Assembly (NCBI RefSeq): GCF_000002235.5
Contig: NW_022145611.1
Coordinates: 5,814,945-5,878,944 of the forward strand
Source: Strongylocentrotus purpuratus
Taxonomy: Eukaryota; Echinodermata; Echinoidea; Camarodonta; Strongylocentrotidae
Length of the DNA stretch: 64,000 nucleotides
Direction of reading: 5' to 3'
Shown one piece after another: positions 35,801-41,109 of this stretch. A program made the translations under genes and the position numbers. The notes below the pieces were generated by a model that saw nothing but the letters and a program-made list of their open reading frames with translations, made no database searches and was not told the origin of the DNA. Each line of letters opens with the position of its first letter. Positions within the stretch are counted from its first letter, which is position 1.

Positions 35801-38326
35801 TAACAGTGGAGTCGTGTTTAGAGCTCATTATCTGGCACATTGCCACTACTGGTGCTCCATAGTTATTACCCCAGCTTTAGCATGGCTGCCATTACAGCGC
35901 TCGAGCATTTTCAAGAGAATTGATTACCGGTACTGCCATTTACCTCACCTGGGTAGAGTGTGGCAAATATAGATTATTATTACCCGTATCAGACATTTGA
36001 GCTGGTCATTTACAAAACCGTATTGCCCTAGTTTTCACTAGCAGTGGGAACGAAGGGGTATATTCTTTGTATTTTCCTTGGTCTCCCTGCTCGTATAGAC
36101 TTTGCGTGTAGAGACGAGTGAAAATATACCTTTGTATTTTCCACGGTCTCGCATCCGGGCCATATTTTGTCATTTTCATTGCGCATCTATTATGCGTACG
36201 AGAACCTGCGCACTTTGCGCGCACTCTATTGTGACGTAATAATCACACCAAATGCACACTGTTTGCAGTGTATCGAAAATTTCGTCAAGCACTGGATGCA
36301 CAGTGCTGGTTTGACAAAGCTTGTTCAGTTCTTTGAGATTGTCATGGTGGATTTCTGTATTTGCTCTAGATGTCTGATTTGGATAACAATAAAAATATTG
36401 ACTGGCTTTACTTTCGGGGGATATCAGAAATATTTACCGCGCTAAGACCATATTGCCCTCGTCTTTCGACTCGGGGCAATATGATCTGAGCTTGGTCAAT
36501 ATTTCTGATATACCCCTCAAGGCCAGTCAATATTATATAAATATCTTGCCAATGGACACCAGTGCTGCGACTGGGATTCAAACCCAGTACCTTCTGGTTT
36601 GCAGTCTGGAGACATCTAGATAACAACCTTGACTTTTATACTCGTCTTTGTTCATTACTCGGATGTTTTACAGTTTCTAACAAATCTATTTGGCAGATAA
36701 GATTTATTTCTAGTATTGGACGTCCAGTCTAAGTTTAAATCTGGAAGATTTTGTTGTCCATCTTTGTAGAGGTGTCGTGGTCGAGGGGATGTCACCGGAC
36801 TGTCGATCACAAGGTCAGCGGTTCGAGTCTTGCCGCAGCACTAATGTCCTTTGGCAAGACATTGATCTACATTTGCCACACTCAACCCAGGTGATGTAAA
36901 TGGGTACCTGGCAGGAATGTATTCCTTGAAATGCTAGAGCGCCGTATGGCAGTCGTGCTAAAGCCAGGGTAATAATCGGAAGCGCCAGGAGGGTCACGTA
37001 TGACAGACATGAGCGCTATACAAGAACCCATTATTATTATTATTATTATTTATTACCATAACTCAAGAATTCCTTTAATATTTGTACCCATTAGTGGAGT
37101 CACTGCATCAGTCGTTTCCTGCGACTGGACGCTCTGAAGACCCATCTTCAACACATTCACATCCGTCGCTCAGCTCGTCAATGCCTCTGGAAGACGTGTC
37201 TCAAGAACTACCCTCAGAAGAATACAACCCTCAAGGTAACCATGGTCTATACAAATCTTCTCCCTGTTTTAAAGGTATAGACCAGTTTAGGAAATCCCCC
37301 CCCCCCTCTCAAAAAATGAAATTGAAGCCCTTATTACCAATCATGTGAAAGAATATTTTTTGACTAATACGTGATGATACATATTTTGCCGGGAAACCGC
37401 CTACTAATTGATATATTTGGTAAATTATTATATCTATCCGGACTGGATAGATAACGCGTAGTCCCATATACAACTTTTTGTGTACAGTGCTTGTAACTTT
37501 ACCAAGAGTGGGCTAAATTTCTTATCATTTTGATGACTCCAGAACCTTGCAGTACACACCAATACTTATACGCTAGATGATCAACCATTTCTGATCGATT
37601 CCACACCGTTTCTTTCACAATGCAATCGCATGACCAGAACTGGTCTATACCTTTAAAGAGGCAGACTTTTGTATCTTGTGCATCTTGATTAGTTTGTATT
37701 CAAGACAATTTATACTGGTTGAAGTTTTATTTGAATGATTAATCATGTAGGGTTGTGTTATATGACGGAGCTTTGATTTGAGAAGTTGTTTAAAAAAACA
37801 GATGAATATATTATACAAAAGGAAATGACGTACAAAAATAAAGAACCCAGATGCTAAGTGTACATGAGGAAAGATAGAGAACTAGATAGATGGAGGGATG
37901 GAGAGATAAATGGATGAATGAAAGGAAGGACAGATGGGTTGATATATGGATCTAATAATGGATGGACAAAGATAGATATGTAGATAGATAAATGGATTGA
38001 TCGATGGATAGATAGATATTTATTTATTTGTTTATTTATTCCGTGTTCTTTATACAGGGTAGTGTCTTCGGTACATAAAACTCCTTTACAAGAGAGCCCT
38101 GTATTACATGACACAATCAAAATACAATCTAAGACAATAGAGAGATTAATAAGTAGTTGAATTAAGATGAGCATTAATATGTTATGTTTCATTCATGTTG
38201 CAGATAGATAAAAAACTAGACAACACTGCATGTTGTTATTGATAAATGCATAAATAAAGTTTTTATTTCTTTTTGCAGGCCATTGAGAAGCATGTGTTCT
38301 CACATCTAAAGGTTGCATACCTCTAA
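8592..38326 (+). CDS. ZNF106: Zinc finger protein 106 homologue, 20 coding exons, 1984 aa
   Basis: Coding exons: 8592-8728, 9319-9480, 10526-12485, 13508-13614, 14644-14795, 18209-18777, 19530-19679, 20369-20494, 22104-22268, 26393-26444, 27061-28478, 29109-29246, 30382-30498, 31143-31334, 31931-31993, 32755-32871, 34353-34421, 35247-35318, 37095-37235, 38279-38326. All junctions are GT-AG, the phases match and the total is 5955 nt. The protein has two N-terminal C2H2 fingers (C14-C17-H30-H36 and C51-C54-H67-H73), a long disordered Lys/Ser-rich middle, a short coiled coil (about 1122-1193), WD40 blades (about 1637-1922) and a C-terminal C2H2 pair (about 1920-1980). This order and local motifs such as SLYAGLADG and GLLLRSLDGHS match vertebrate ZNF106, about 1880 aa. 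That protein is nuclear, binds RNA including G-rich repeats, and is needed for motor neuron upkeep (known in mammals). Role here is inferred. Confidence 0.93.
9319..9480 (+). CDS. ZNF106: ZNF106 exon 2: second C2H2 finger
   Basis: It encodes HHCNLCMFESFNLNAYGKHL and on to H73. The finger type is matrin/U1-like, with wide His spacing (C-x2-C, H-x5-H), as in the vertebrate protein. A basic Arg/Lys stretch follows. Acceptor after ttttttag, donor gtcagg, phase 2. Confidence 0.9.
9718..10104 (+). mobile_element. MITE family 1, copy 2 (TTAA target)
   Basis: 387 bp between TTAA at 9714-9717 and TTAA at 10105-10108, in ZNF106 intron 2. Same orientation and content as the copies at 2738 and 37273. 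Confidence 0.9.
10526..12485 (+). CDS. ZNF106: ZNF106 exon 3: large disordered exon
   Basis: This 1960-nt exon is open throughout. It first encodes an aromatic/Arg/Gln-rich part with a duplicated block of about 30 residues (RFEQPSWENNSRAFDPRQRF and a diverged second copy). A nine-lysine run (about 11218-11250) follows. It ends in a Ser/Thr-rich part with three imperfect repeats of about 45 residues, each carrying a QDIR/RDIR-type motif and then a serine cluster (about 11940-12370). The donor is AAG|gtactt at 12485/12486. A family-2 MITE begins only 29 bp inside the next intron. Confidence 0.88.
12515..13046 (-). mobile_element. MITE family 2, copy 2 (TTAA target)
   Basis: It is the reverse complement of the 7537-8100 element and is flanked by TTAA at 12511-12514 and 13047-13050. 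It sits just inside the donor of ZNF106 exon 3. Unspliced reading through the donor runs into it and stops near 12587. It is 532 bp against 564 bp in copy 1, from internal deletions. Confidence 0.88.
13508..13614 (+). CDS. ZNF106: ZNF106 exon 4
   Basis: It encodes EKIQGLLSDVAKPVWQQKKL and then a Lys/Ala-rich helix ending PGRFNR. This corresponds to the conserved region before the coiled coil in vertebrate ZNF106 (a segment ending in LPRFG). Enters in phase 0 and leaves in phase 2. Confidence 0.85.
13868..14215 (+). mobile_element. tRNA-derived SINE interrupted by a MITE
   Basis: The head has a box A-like gcttagtggtaaagc and a box B ggttcaaaacc, a tRNA-derived Pol III promoter. The body continues with 'cattcatcctcattacac'. 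A 150-bp TIR element (14016-14165) splits it: TCCCCTGG precedes the insert and TCCCTGG follows it, after which the SINE resumes with 'ttgcaagtataacacttgc'. Not a functional tRNA gene. Confidence 0.65.
14016..14165. mobile_element. Short TIR MITE (GTGTTTCACAAAACTT family), copy 1
   Basis: The left end GGGGTGTTTCACAAAACTT and the right end CTTTGTGAAATGGGTCCC form terminal inverted repeats of about 20 bp. A CTTGTCATCAGTGACAAATG palindrome sits inside. Other copies are at 32886-33041 and, inverted, at 45341-45470. Confidence 0.8.
14644..14795 (+). CDS. ZNF106: ZNF106 exon 5
   Basis: It encodes a Ser-rich start and then the acidic helix EFQQELLDLIQSEDADEEDI before LSQLTG. The first base completes the Arg codon from exon 4. 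Leaves in phase 1 (ACA G|gtcagt). The acidic LD-type segment has a counterpart in vertebrate ZNF106. Confidence 0.85.
14889..15071. repeat. Interspersed repeat (CTTGCTCCCTCTATATAG family), copy 1
   Basis: About 180 bp, shared with 28837-29017 and 53597-53764. All three start near 'aagccacactgtcctac' and end near 'tgtggtctaatccc'. No coding content. It could be a SINE-like or MITE family; the termini are not sharp enough to decide. Confidence 0.75.
15263..15665 (+). repeat. 15-bp minisatellite, left foldback arm
   Basis: Tandem units of GCTCCGCCGACAATT with ACATTT, ACAGTT and CTGAAGCGACACTT variants. Because 15 is divisible by 3 and the unit lacks stops, several frames on both strands stay open; none is a gene. 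Confidence 0.95.
17630..18112 (-). repeat. 15-bp minisatellite, right foldback arm
   Basis: It is the reverse complement of the left-arm array, with more units. The order of variant units matches the left arm over most of its length, so the arms were homogenised or copied as a whole. Confidence 0.95.
18209..18777 (+). CDS. ZNF106: ZNF106 exon 6
   Basis: A disordered acidic/Ser-rich exon with a VKLEP motif that fits a SUMOylation consensus (hydrophobic-K-x-E). It enters in phase 1 and leaves in phase 0 at GCG|gtacgt. The acceptor (atcaacag) is only 80 bp downstream of the foldback transposon, so the remaining native intron there is very short. Confidence 0.85.
18997..19183. mobile_element. 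Short inverted-repeat element, 36-bp arms
   Basis: GAATAGCGTTGAAGAGAGCC and the bases after it up to 'aagctttttt' are repeated inverted, ending at CGCTATTCT (19156). The 14-mer CAAATCTAAAGTAG occurs at 18983-18996 and again at 19184-19197, which could be a long target duplication bracketing the insert. Confidence 0.65.
19530..19679 (+). CDS. ZNF106: ZNF106 exon 7: lysine-rich
   Basis: Exactly 50 codons with both boundaries in phase 0. It encodes VKIKKAHKKKKKKDKKTKAK and further basic residues, a likely nuclear localisation signal. It matches the basic block before the coiled coil in vertebrate ZNF106. Confidence 0.88.
20369..20494 (+). CDS. ZNF106: ZNF106 exon 8: lysine/arginine-rich
   Basis: Exactly 42 codons, phase 0 to phase 0. 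It continues the basic region (VKKRTKSP, KIKKKFMQKRKM). Acceptor after tcatacag, donor gtatgt. Confidence 0.87.
21636..21686 (+). pseudogene. ZNF106: Duplicated 5' half of ZNF106 exon 9
   Basis: These 51 nt repeat the first 17 codons of the true exon at 22104, with few changes, and are preceded by a usable acceptor (gttctctag). The copy has no donor. Reading on gives a stop after about five further codons (acattaattctgtga). The following sequence also occurs at 29570-29700, so a repeat copy now separates the duplicate from the intact exon. Use of this decoy acceptor would truncate the protein before the coiled coil. Confidence 0.85.
21781..22095. repeat. Pyrimidine minisatellite (CTCTCTCTTTCATTCTT)n
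   Basis: About 16 units of roughly 17-20 bp, immediately upstream of the exon 9 acceptor, so it also serves as an extended polypyrimidine tract. Apparent Ser/Leu/Phe ORFs are low complexity. Confidence 0.93.
22104..22268 (+). CDS. ZNF106: ZNF106 exon 9: coiled coil
   Basis: It encodes 55 residues with heptad character: GSLLDITLQENKLQTKMDKL and on to EIIQEKEAMLKSFKQEK. It aligns by eye with the LLNISLREEEL...LLMLKQQI region of vertebrate ZNF106. Phase 0 on both sides; donor gtgagt. This exon and the next form the predicted self-association helix. Confidence 0.92.
22598..25660 (-). mobile_element. Decayed non-LTR retrotransposon (reverse transcriptase)
   Basis: Minus-strand pieces in order: end of an endonuclease domain (PPIGNSDHNIVELIP, about 25600), linker pieces (25280-25534, 24959-25213), then reverse transcriptase. 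RT motifs include LQFAYQKNRGVDDAV, VLFIDFSSAF (about 24550), TGTPQGCVLSP and the catalytic YADD (about 24260). A C-terminal part, LYLLRKLKTFNI onwards, lies at 22978-23400. Frameshifts and stops break it, and 23405-23985 interrupts the thumb region with unrelated sequence. The 3' end is a (TTGAAC)n tail (plus strand 22598-22626), typical of CR1/L2/Jockey-like elements. 5'-truncated and inactive. Confidence 0.88.
26393..26444 (+). CDS. ZNF106: ZNF106 exon 10: end of coiled coil
   Basis: A 52-nt exon encoding VIGSLTGLREKRLNLLL. It matches the 'ALRTHRIQILQGL' end of the vertebrate helix. Enters in phase 0 and leaves in phase 1 (TTA G|gtatgt). Found by reading across the retrotransposon-bearing intron. 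Confidence 0.88.
27061..28478 (+). CDS. ZNF106: ZNF106 exon 11: disordered region and first WD strand
   Basis: A 1418-nt exon. It starts LTSSGKAKKSVSS, then Ser/Gly-rich and acidic segments. RRIKQEPQDIDDI corresponds to the IKQEP motif of vertebrate ZNF106 (SUMO consensus). A KRKRWKP basic cluster follows. The last 30 residues, GYVINMYIIEDKLYACISDS and FIIFNLA, form the first WD40 strand set. The donor is GCA|gtaagt; reading beyond it gives a hydrophobic intron artefact. Confidence 0.92.
28837..29017. repeat. Interspersed repeat (CTTGCTCCCTCTATATAG family), copy 2
   Basis: Same family as 14889-15071 and 53597-53764, and closest to the latter. It lies in intron 11, about 90 bp before exon 12. 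Non-coding. Confidence 0.8.
29109..29246 (+). CDS. ZNF106: ZNF106 exon 12: WD40 blade
   Basis: 46 codons, phase 0. FELWRDTTANKMVAFASDGS followed by RNLVQFDVK corresponds to the vertebrate blade ending TIRCYNVK. Acceptor ctcatcag, donor gtaggt. Confidence 0.92.
29570..29935. repeat. Repeat copy plus (CT)n tract
   Basis: 29570-29700 repeats the sequence that follows the duplicated exon at 21687 (attaattc.gtgagaag, ctgtattcatttctctccc). A long CT microsatellite with T interruptions follows. Confidence 0.75.
30382..30498 (+). CDS. ZNF106: ZNF106 exon 13: WD40 blade
   Basis: 39 codons, phase 0. LVLGKEITCLHVKWNSLYAG and then LADGEIANINVQ closely follow the vertebrate RVLCLHSRWRILYAGLANG segment, the clearest single match in the gene. 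Confidence 0.95.
30650..30860. repeat. GAT-rich minisatellite
   Basis: Degenerate gatgatgat / gattatgatgacaat repeats in ZNF106 intron 13. Simple sequence, no coding support. Confidence 0.85.
31143..31334 (+). CDS. ZNF106: ZNF106 exon 14: WD40 blade
   Basis: 64 codons, phase 0. LLITASEDRTVTLRRASDGL and LLRSLDGHSDVVTHLQ correspond to the vertebrate [23 protein letters not shown] blade. It contains the canonical GH dipeptide. Confidence 0.95.
31931..31993 (+). CDS. ZNF106: ZNF106 exon 15: WD40 strand
   Basis: A small 21-codon exon: VQGCRVLAMARNNTVLIHDL then E. It matches 'LVFSGSSDQSVHAHNIH' in position. Acceptor gcattag, donor gtaagt. Confidence 0.9.
32165..32450 (+). mobile_element. tRNA-derived SINE (degenerate)
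   Basis: The box B-like 'gttcgagtc' and the body 'atttgccactctccacccag' are shared with the SINEs at 34490, 36771 and 52544. The tail is (ATT)n. Intron 15 of ZNF106. Confidence 0.65.
32755..32871 (+). CDS. ZNF106: ZNF106 exon 16: WD40 blade
   Basis: 39 codons: TGETIRRVKHQTKMACCVMS then GDTLAVAGYTGNVYYYKIK. It corresponds to TGELVRIYKGHNHAV in the vertebrate protein. The His of the GH turn is kept but the Gly is not. Confidence 0.94.
32886..33041. mobile_element. Short TIR MITE (GTGTTTCACAAAACTT family), copy 2
   Basis: Same family as 14016-14165, in the same orientation. It begins CTGGGGGTGTTTCACAAAAC, just after the exon 16 donor, and ends GTGAAACAGGTCCCTG. Confidence 0.8.
33194..33901. 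mobile_element. 708-bp TIR element (ACTACCGTATTT ends)
   Basis: The left end ACTACCGTATTTGCCGGCGT and the inverted right end ACTACCGTATTTTCCTGCGT match over about 30 bp, extending into AAAGGCCGCA. The interior has poly-A tracts and no transposase. DNA-transposon MITE; target duplication not clear. Confidence 0.85.
34353..34421 (+). CDS. ZNF106: ZNF106 exon 17: WD40 strand
   Basis: 23 codons: TGQVDIFDSGCGNITCMNAS then QDM. It aligns with '[20 protein letters not shown]' of the vertebrate protein. Donor gtgaga. Confidence 0.9.
34490..34910 (+). mobile_element. SINE-type repeat
   Basis: It contains 'attaatctacatttgccact' shared with other SINEs here and the common deuterostome motif 'aaagcgctttgagat'. 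The end is AT-rich with 'aataaaatcaaattgaattt'. ZNF106 intron 17. Confidence 0.6.
34965..35103. mobile_element. 139-bp TIR MITE (GGGCCTGTTGCA ends)
   Basis: GGGCCTGTTGCATAAAACTT and its inverted partner GGGCCTGTTGCACAAAACTA start arms of about 45 bp. The spacer is about 45 bp. Almost fully self-complementary. Confidence 0.9.
35247..35318 (+). CDS. ZNF106: ZNF106 exon 18: last WD40 strand and finger Cys
   Basis: 24 codons: LFLGIRDGFIDVIPLYPSIV then YQCE. It matches '[22 protein letters not shown]'. Its Cys is the first zinc ligand of the C-terminal finger completed by exon 19. Confidence 0.92.
36394..36534. mobile_element. 141-bp near-palindromic hairpin
   Basis: AATATTGACTGGC at the left is matched inverted at the right. 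An inner pair GATATCAGAAATATTTACC / GGTCAATATTTCTGATAT and a central attgcc...ggcaat add to a near-continuous hairpin. MITE-like, ZNF106 intron 18. Confidence 0.75.
36771..37060 (+). mobile_element. tRNA-derived SINE, fullest copy
   Basis: Box A-like 'gtcgtggtcgaggggatg' and box B GGTTCGAGTC sit at tRNA spacing. The SINE body 'acatttgccacactcaaccc' follows, then the 3' end 'gagcgctatacaagaaccc' and an (ATT)n tail. It lies 34 bp before ZNF106 exon 19, so it probably separates the branch point from upstream intron sequence. Confidence 0.8.
37095..37235 (+). CDS. ZNF106: ZNF106 exon 19: C-terminal C2H2 pair
   Basis: 47 codons, phase 0. WSHCISRFLRLDALKTHLQH then IH completes the finger begun by the exon 18 Cys (C-x4-C, H-x4-H). 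CLWKTCLKNYPQKNTTLK begins a second finger whose His residues lie in exon 20. The order and spacing match vertebrate ZNF106 (CWWHGCS...HLKQHLLTDH, CRWKNC). Found only by imposing the phase of exon 18; a different open frame over this stretch is misleading. Confidence 0.92.
37273..37652 (+). mobile_element. MITE family 1, copy 3 (TTAA target)
   Basis: TTAA flanks both ends (37269-37272, 37653-37656). The terminal inverted repeat AGGTATAGACCAGTT is nearly intact on both sides, making this the best-preserved terminus of the family. It lies 37 bp downstream of exon 19. Confidence 0.92.
37853..38210. repeat. GATA/GATG simple repeat and retroelement-like end
   Basis: 37853-38020 is a degenerate gatagatgg repeat. 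From about 38020, 'tatttatttattccgtgttc' and 'ctttatacagggtag' resemble the 3' end of non-LTR retroelements common in invertebrates. ZNF106 intron 19. Confidence 0.55.
38279..38326 (+). CDS. ZNF106: ZNF106 exon 20: last finger His residues and stop
   Basis: AIEKHVFSHLKVAYL then TAA. The H-x3-H completes the last C2H2 finger, matching vertebrate GHIERHAEDD. Acceptor ctttttgcag. The 3'UTR follows; AATAAA at 39395-39400 is the first clear polyadenylation hexamer I noticed downstream. Confidence 0.9.
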   Translation, partial: AIEKHVFSHLKVAYL

Positions 38327-39940
38327 AGGACCTTGGAAGGTAGTGATCTTCATCAGGACAGTCATGGGACAATCATATTGGAATCCTTGCCTCCTAACAC
38401 CAAAATTGCATCACAATTATACTTGGAAGATCTTTCCCCCGTGGTGTATGGCAACCAAGAGCAGATCTGCCATCCATATCCCAGTGATGGATCCAGGGTT
38501 ATGACATAAAAGGGGCTCATCCATCTATCACATAAAACTCTATACATGCATGCATGATTATGTGGGTTTGCCTAGAGATAAGAAAGAGAGAAGGAAACAA
38601 ACTTTTACACTTCTAAAGGGGTCAGTGATTCAAAGACGTAACTCCATTTAGGCCATATTGAGAAAAAGTGGTTTAAAGATAGAGGTCCACTTGGGCCTTA
38701 AGGAGTTAAGTCTATGTTTCACAAAGTCTTTAATATCAATGGGGTGTTGGGAGGAGTTAAGTCTTTGTGTTTCCTGGAAAGCCCACATTTTTCTGAACAT
38801 TTTGATATCAAATACTCATTCGGCAAAATATGGAGTTACGTCCTTGTGTCACTGAACCCTCGACTTGTGCTCTGAAAGCTGAGCAAAAAATAGAGGAGAT
38901 ACCTAACTACTTCATGTGATGACCATGACAAGCTAGCACGTAGATTCTAAGATTCATAGCTGTACTTAATCCTTTAGAAACCAAGTGCAAGATACAGTAT
39001 GTTATGCAAGTACAAAATTTAATTTGTAAGATTGAAAGGATTAACGATTGATTTGAGTCCTGGTAATGGAGATTTATGAAGGGTGGCCATCCCTGCTAGG
39101 TCGGGCATAGCTTTATGTATTGTTTAGCAGTAACCTAAAGAGTGAAAGCAAATCTCTTGAATAAGTACAAAGACATCTCAAGAGGATTAATTTATGTAAT
39201 CATAGCAAGTTATAGGAAAAAGCAATCTTCCAGAGGCTATATACACTAGAATTTATTCTTCATGACAGTATCTTCAGCAAGAATTGGTATTAAAATGTAC
39301 CCCTTCTAACAGCTTGGTGACACCTTTATCCAAGGGGAATTATTGAAGTTAAATGAAAGTAAGTTATTGGAAAGGCAATCTTCCAGAGTCAGTAATAAAA
39401 TTGACTTGTAATCACTACTCTCATGTACAAAGTGGCAAGTTTTTGTTGCATTTTTTAATCATCATTGAAATAGGTTCATTTCATATGTATTTTGATTTGC
39501 TGAAGAGTGAAAACTAAGAATAAGTTTCAGTTTCAGTTTCAGTTTCAGTTTATTTTCATATTTCTCACATGTTGTATAGTACATCATTACATATAGCATG
39601 TTACATTTTGAACTCATTTTAGGATGCGTTTATACAAAAAAAAAGAAAAGAATGATACATAAGACTAAGTTGAATAAGGGAAGAAATATGATGGAGCCTA
39701 AAGAGAAAGCAATGCTTGTAGGTCATAGGCTCCGGAAGTCATGCCAATGTGTTATTATTGTGTAGACCATTGGAAAACTTTGAACAGCTCAGGTTAAATT
39801 AGTTGCATGTTTGTTTTACTTCTTGCCTTTACCTATGCAGATTCTCACCATGTTCCAAGTTATGTCAATTCATCCGTAGAGTACCTGGTATGTGTTCTTT
39901 TTATGTACATATATAAAGAAAGCTGTCTACTAAATTCATT
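38327..39940 (+). other. Probable ZNF106 3'UTR and spacer
   Basis: No gene seen. A candidate poly(A) signal AATAAA lies at 39395-39400. At about 39523-39750 a (GTTTCA)n tract followed by unique sequence looks like the reversed 3' tail of another non-LTR retroelement, similar in plan to the tail at 22598. Confidence 0.45.
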
Positions 39941-40739
39941 TTTTTGTTTGTGTAAAGAAGTTAGGTATTCTGTATACTATGGTATCTTAAACTCTGCTTT
40001 TTGTAAAATAGCATGAACAAAGATTTGTACTTCTAAGTTTCAGCTGAGGAAACTTTGAATGTTTTTAGAGTTTAAACCATGATAATCTTGGATCAGATTC
40101 TAAACAAAATCCTGGATATACCGCATGCTGCAATGATAATTATAAATCTTTAGGTCATACTTGAATCCCATGACATTTACAAGTCAATCGCCTGTCTGAT
40201 AATCAAGAAATCTATGATTGGAATGATGAATTTCAGAATTTGTTTTTGTAACAGCATCATTAAAGTTGTTTTGGTTGTCAAAAGTGTATATAAAGAAGTA
40301 CAGTTCGGTTGAAAATAAGACAACATCCCTCAAAATTGAGTCGATGATTTTCGTCACTGGGGATTACTAGGAGGAAGAGAAAGTTGGATATGGAGATGTT
40401 TATATATGAGTGTGAAAATCATTATTTTTTTATACCTTGATTTATTTTGTTGAGTACTTCCAGGCCAGTGCATATATATTAAAGAATCAAAAAGTGTTAC
40501 ATAACACCTGTCTCAATATGTTGTTTTTTTGCACTTTCTTTGTTCATTTTGCCTATTCAAAAGCTATTATCTTTTTTTTTCCCCATTTTTTTCTCTCACT
40601 GAAGAATATATGATTATGCAATATGGGATTCTTGTATTGGCTTTCATTCTATTAATCGTTTGACTACTGAGTTATCTCATTCTCAGTACTCTACTCATGA
40701 TACTATTAGTATTTGGCCCATATTTCATTATCTCCCTAT

Positions 40740-40892
40740 GTCGCACACTCTCTCTATCTCTCTCTCTCTCTCTACCCATATATTTTTTTTTCTCCCTCTC
40801 TTGGTGTGAGTTTCTATCGTTTTTTCTATCTCCAATTTTTTCTCTCTGCCTCCTCTGTTGGTGTGAATTTCCATCTCCCCCCTCTCCTCCAC

Positions 40893-40949
<57 letters not shown>

Positions 40950-40985
40950 ATCCCCTTCCCCTCTCCCTCTCTATCTCAGTCTTTC
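40740..40985. repeat. CT microsatellite
   Basis: Two (CT)n tracts with T/C interruptions upstream of the Glu-rich gene's 3' end, in the same place as the tract at 47465-47720 in copy B. Confidence 0.95.
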
Positions 40986-41048
40986 TCCATCTTCCAAAAG
41001 TGAGTCTAATTATTTCAAACAGTCCTCGAGTTGATTTATATTTACAAT

Positions 41049-41066
41049 TTTATTTACAATTTTATT
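41049..41066 (-). terminator. Poly(A) signals of Glu-rich gene A
   Basis: Two AATAAA hexamers on the minus strand (41061-41066 and 41049-41054), 44-60 bp past the stop codon. Copy B keeps one at 47782-47787. Confidence 0.6.
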
Positions 41067-41109
41067 TACAATTTCATTGATCATGACATAATAAGCCTCT
41101 ATTCAAGTC

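Noticed and set aside
39840..39888. Small AG...GT-bounded stretch resembling an exon
   Set aside because: It follows the ZNF106 stop, has no frame partner, and is unsupported by copy B of the duplication.
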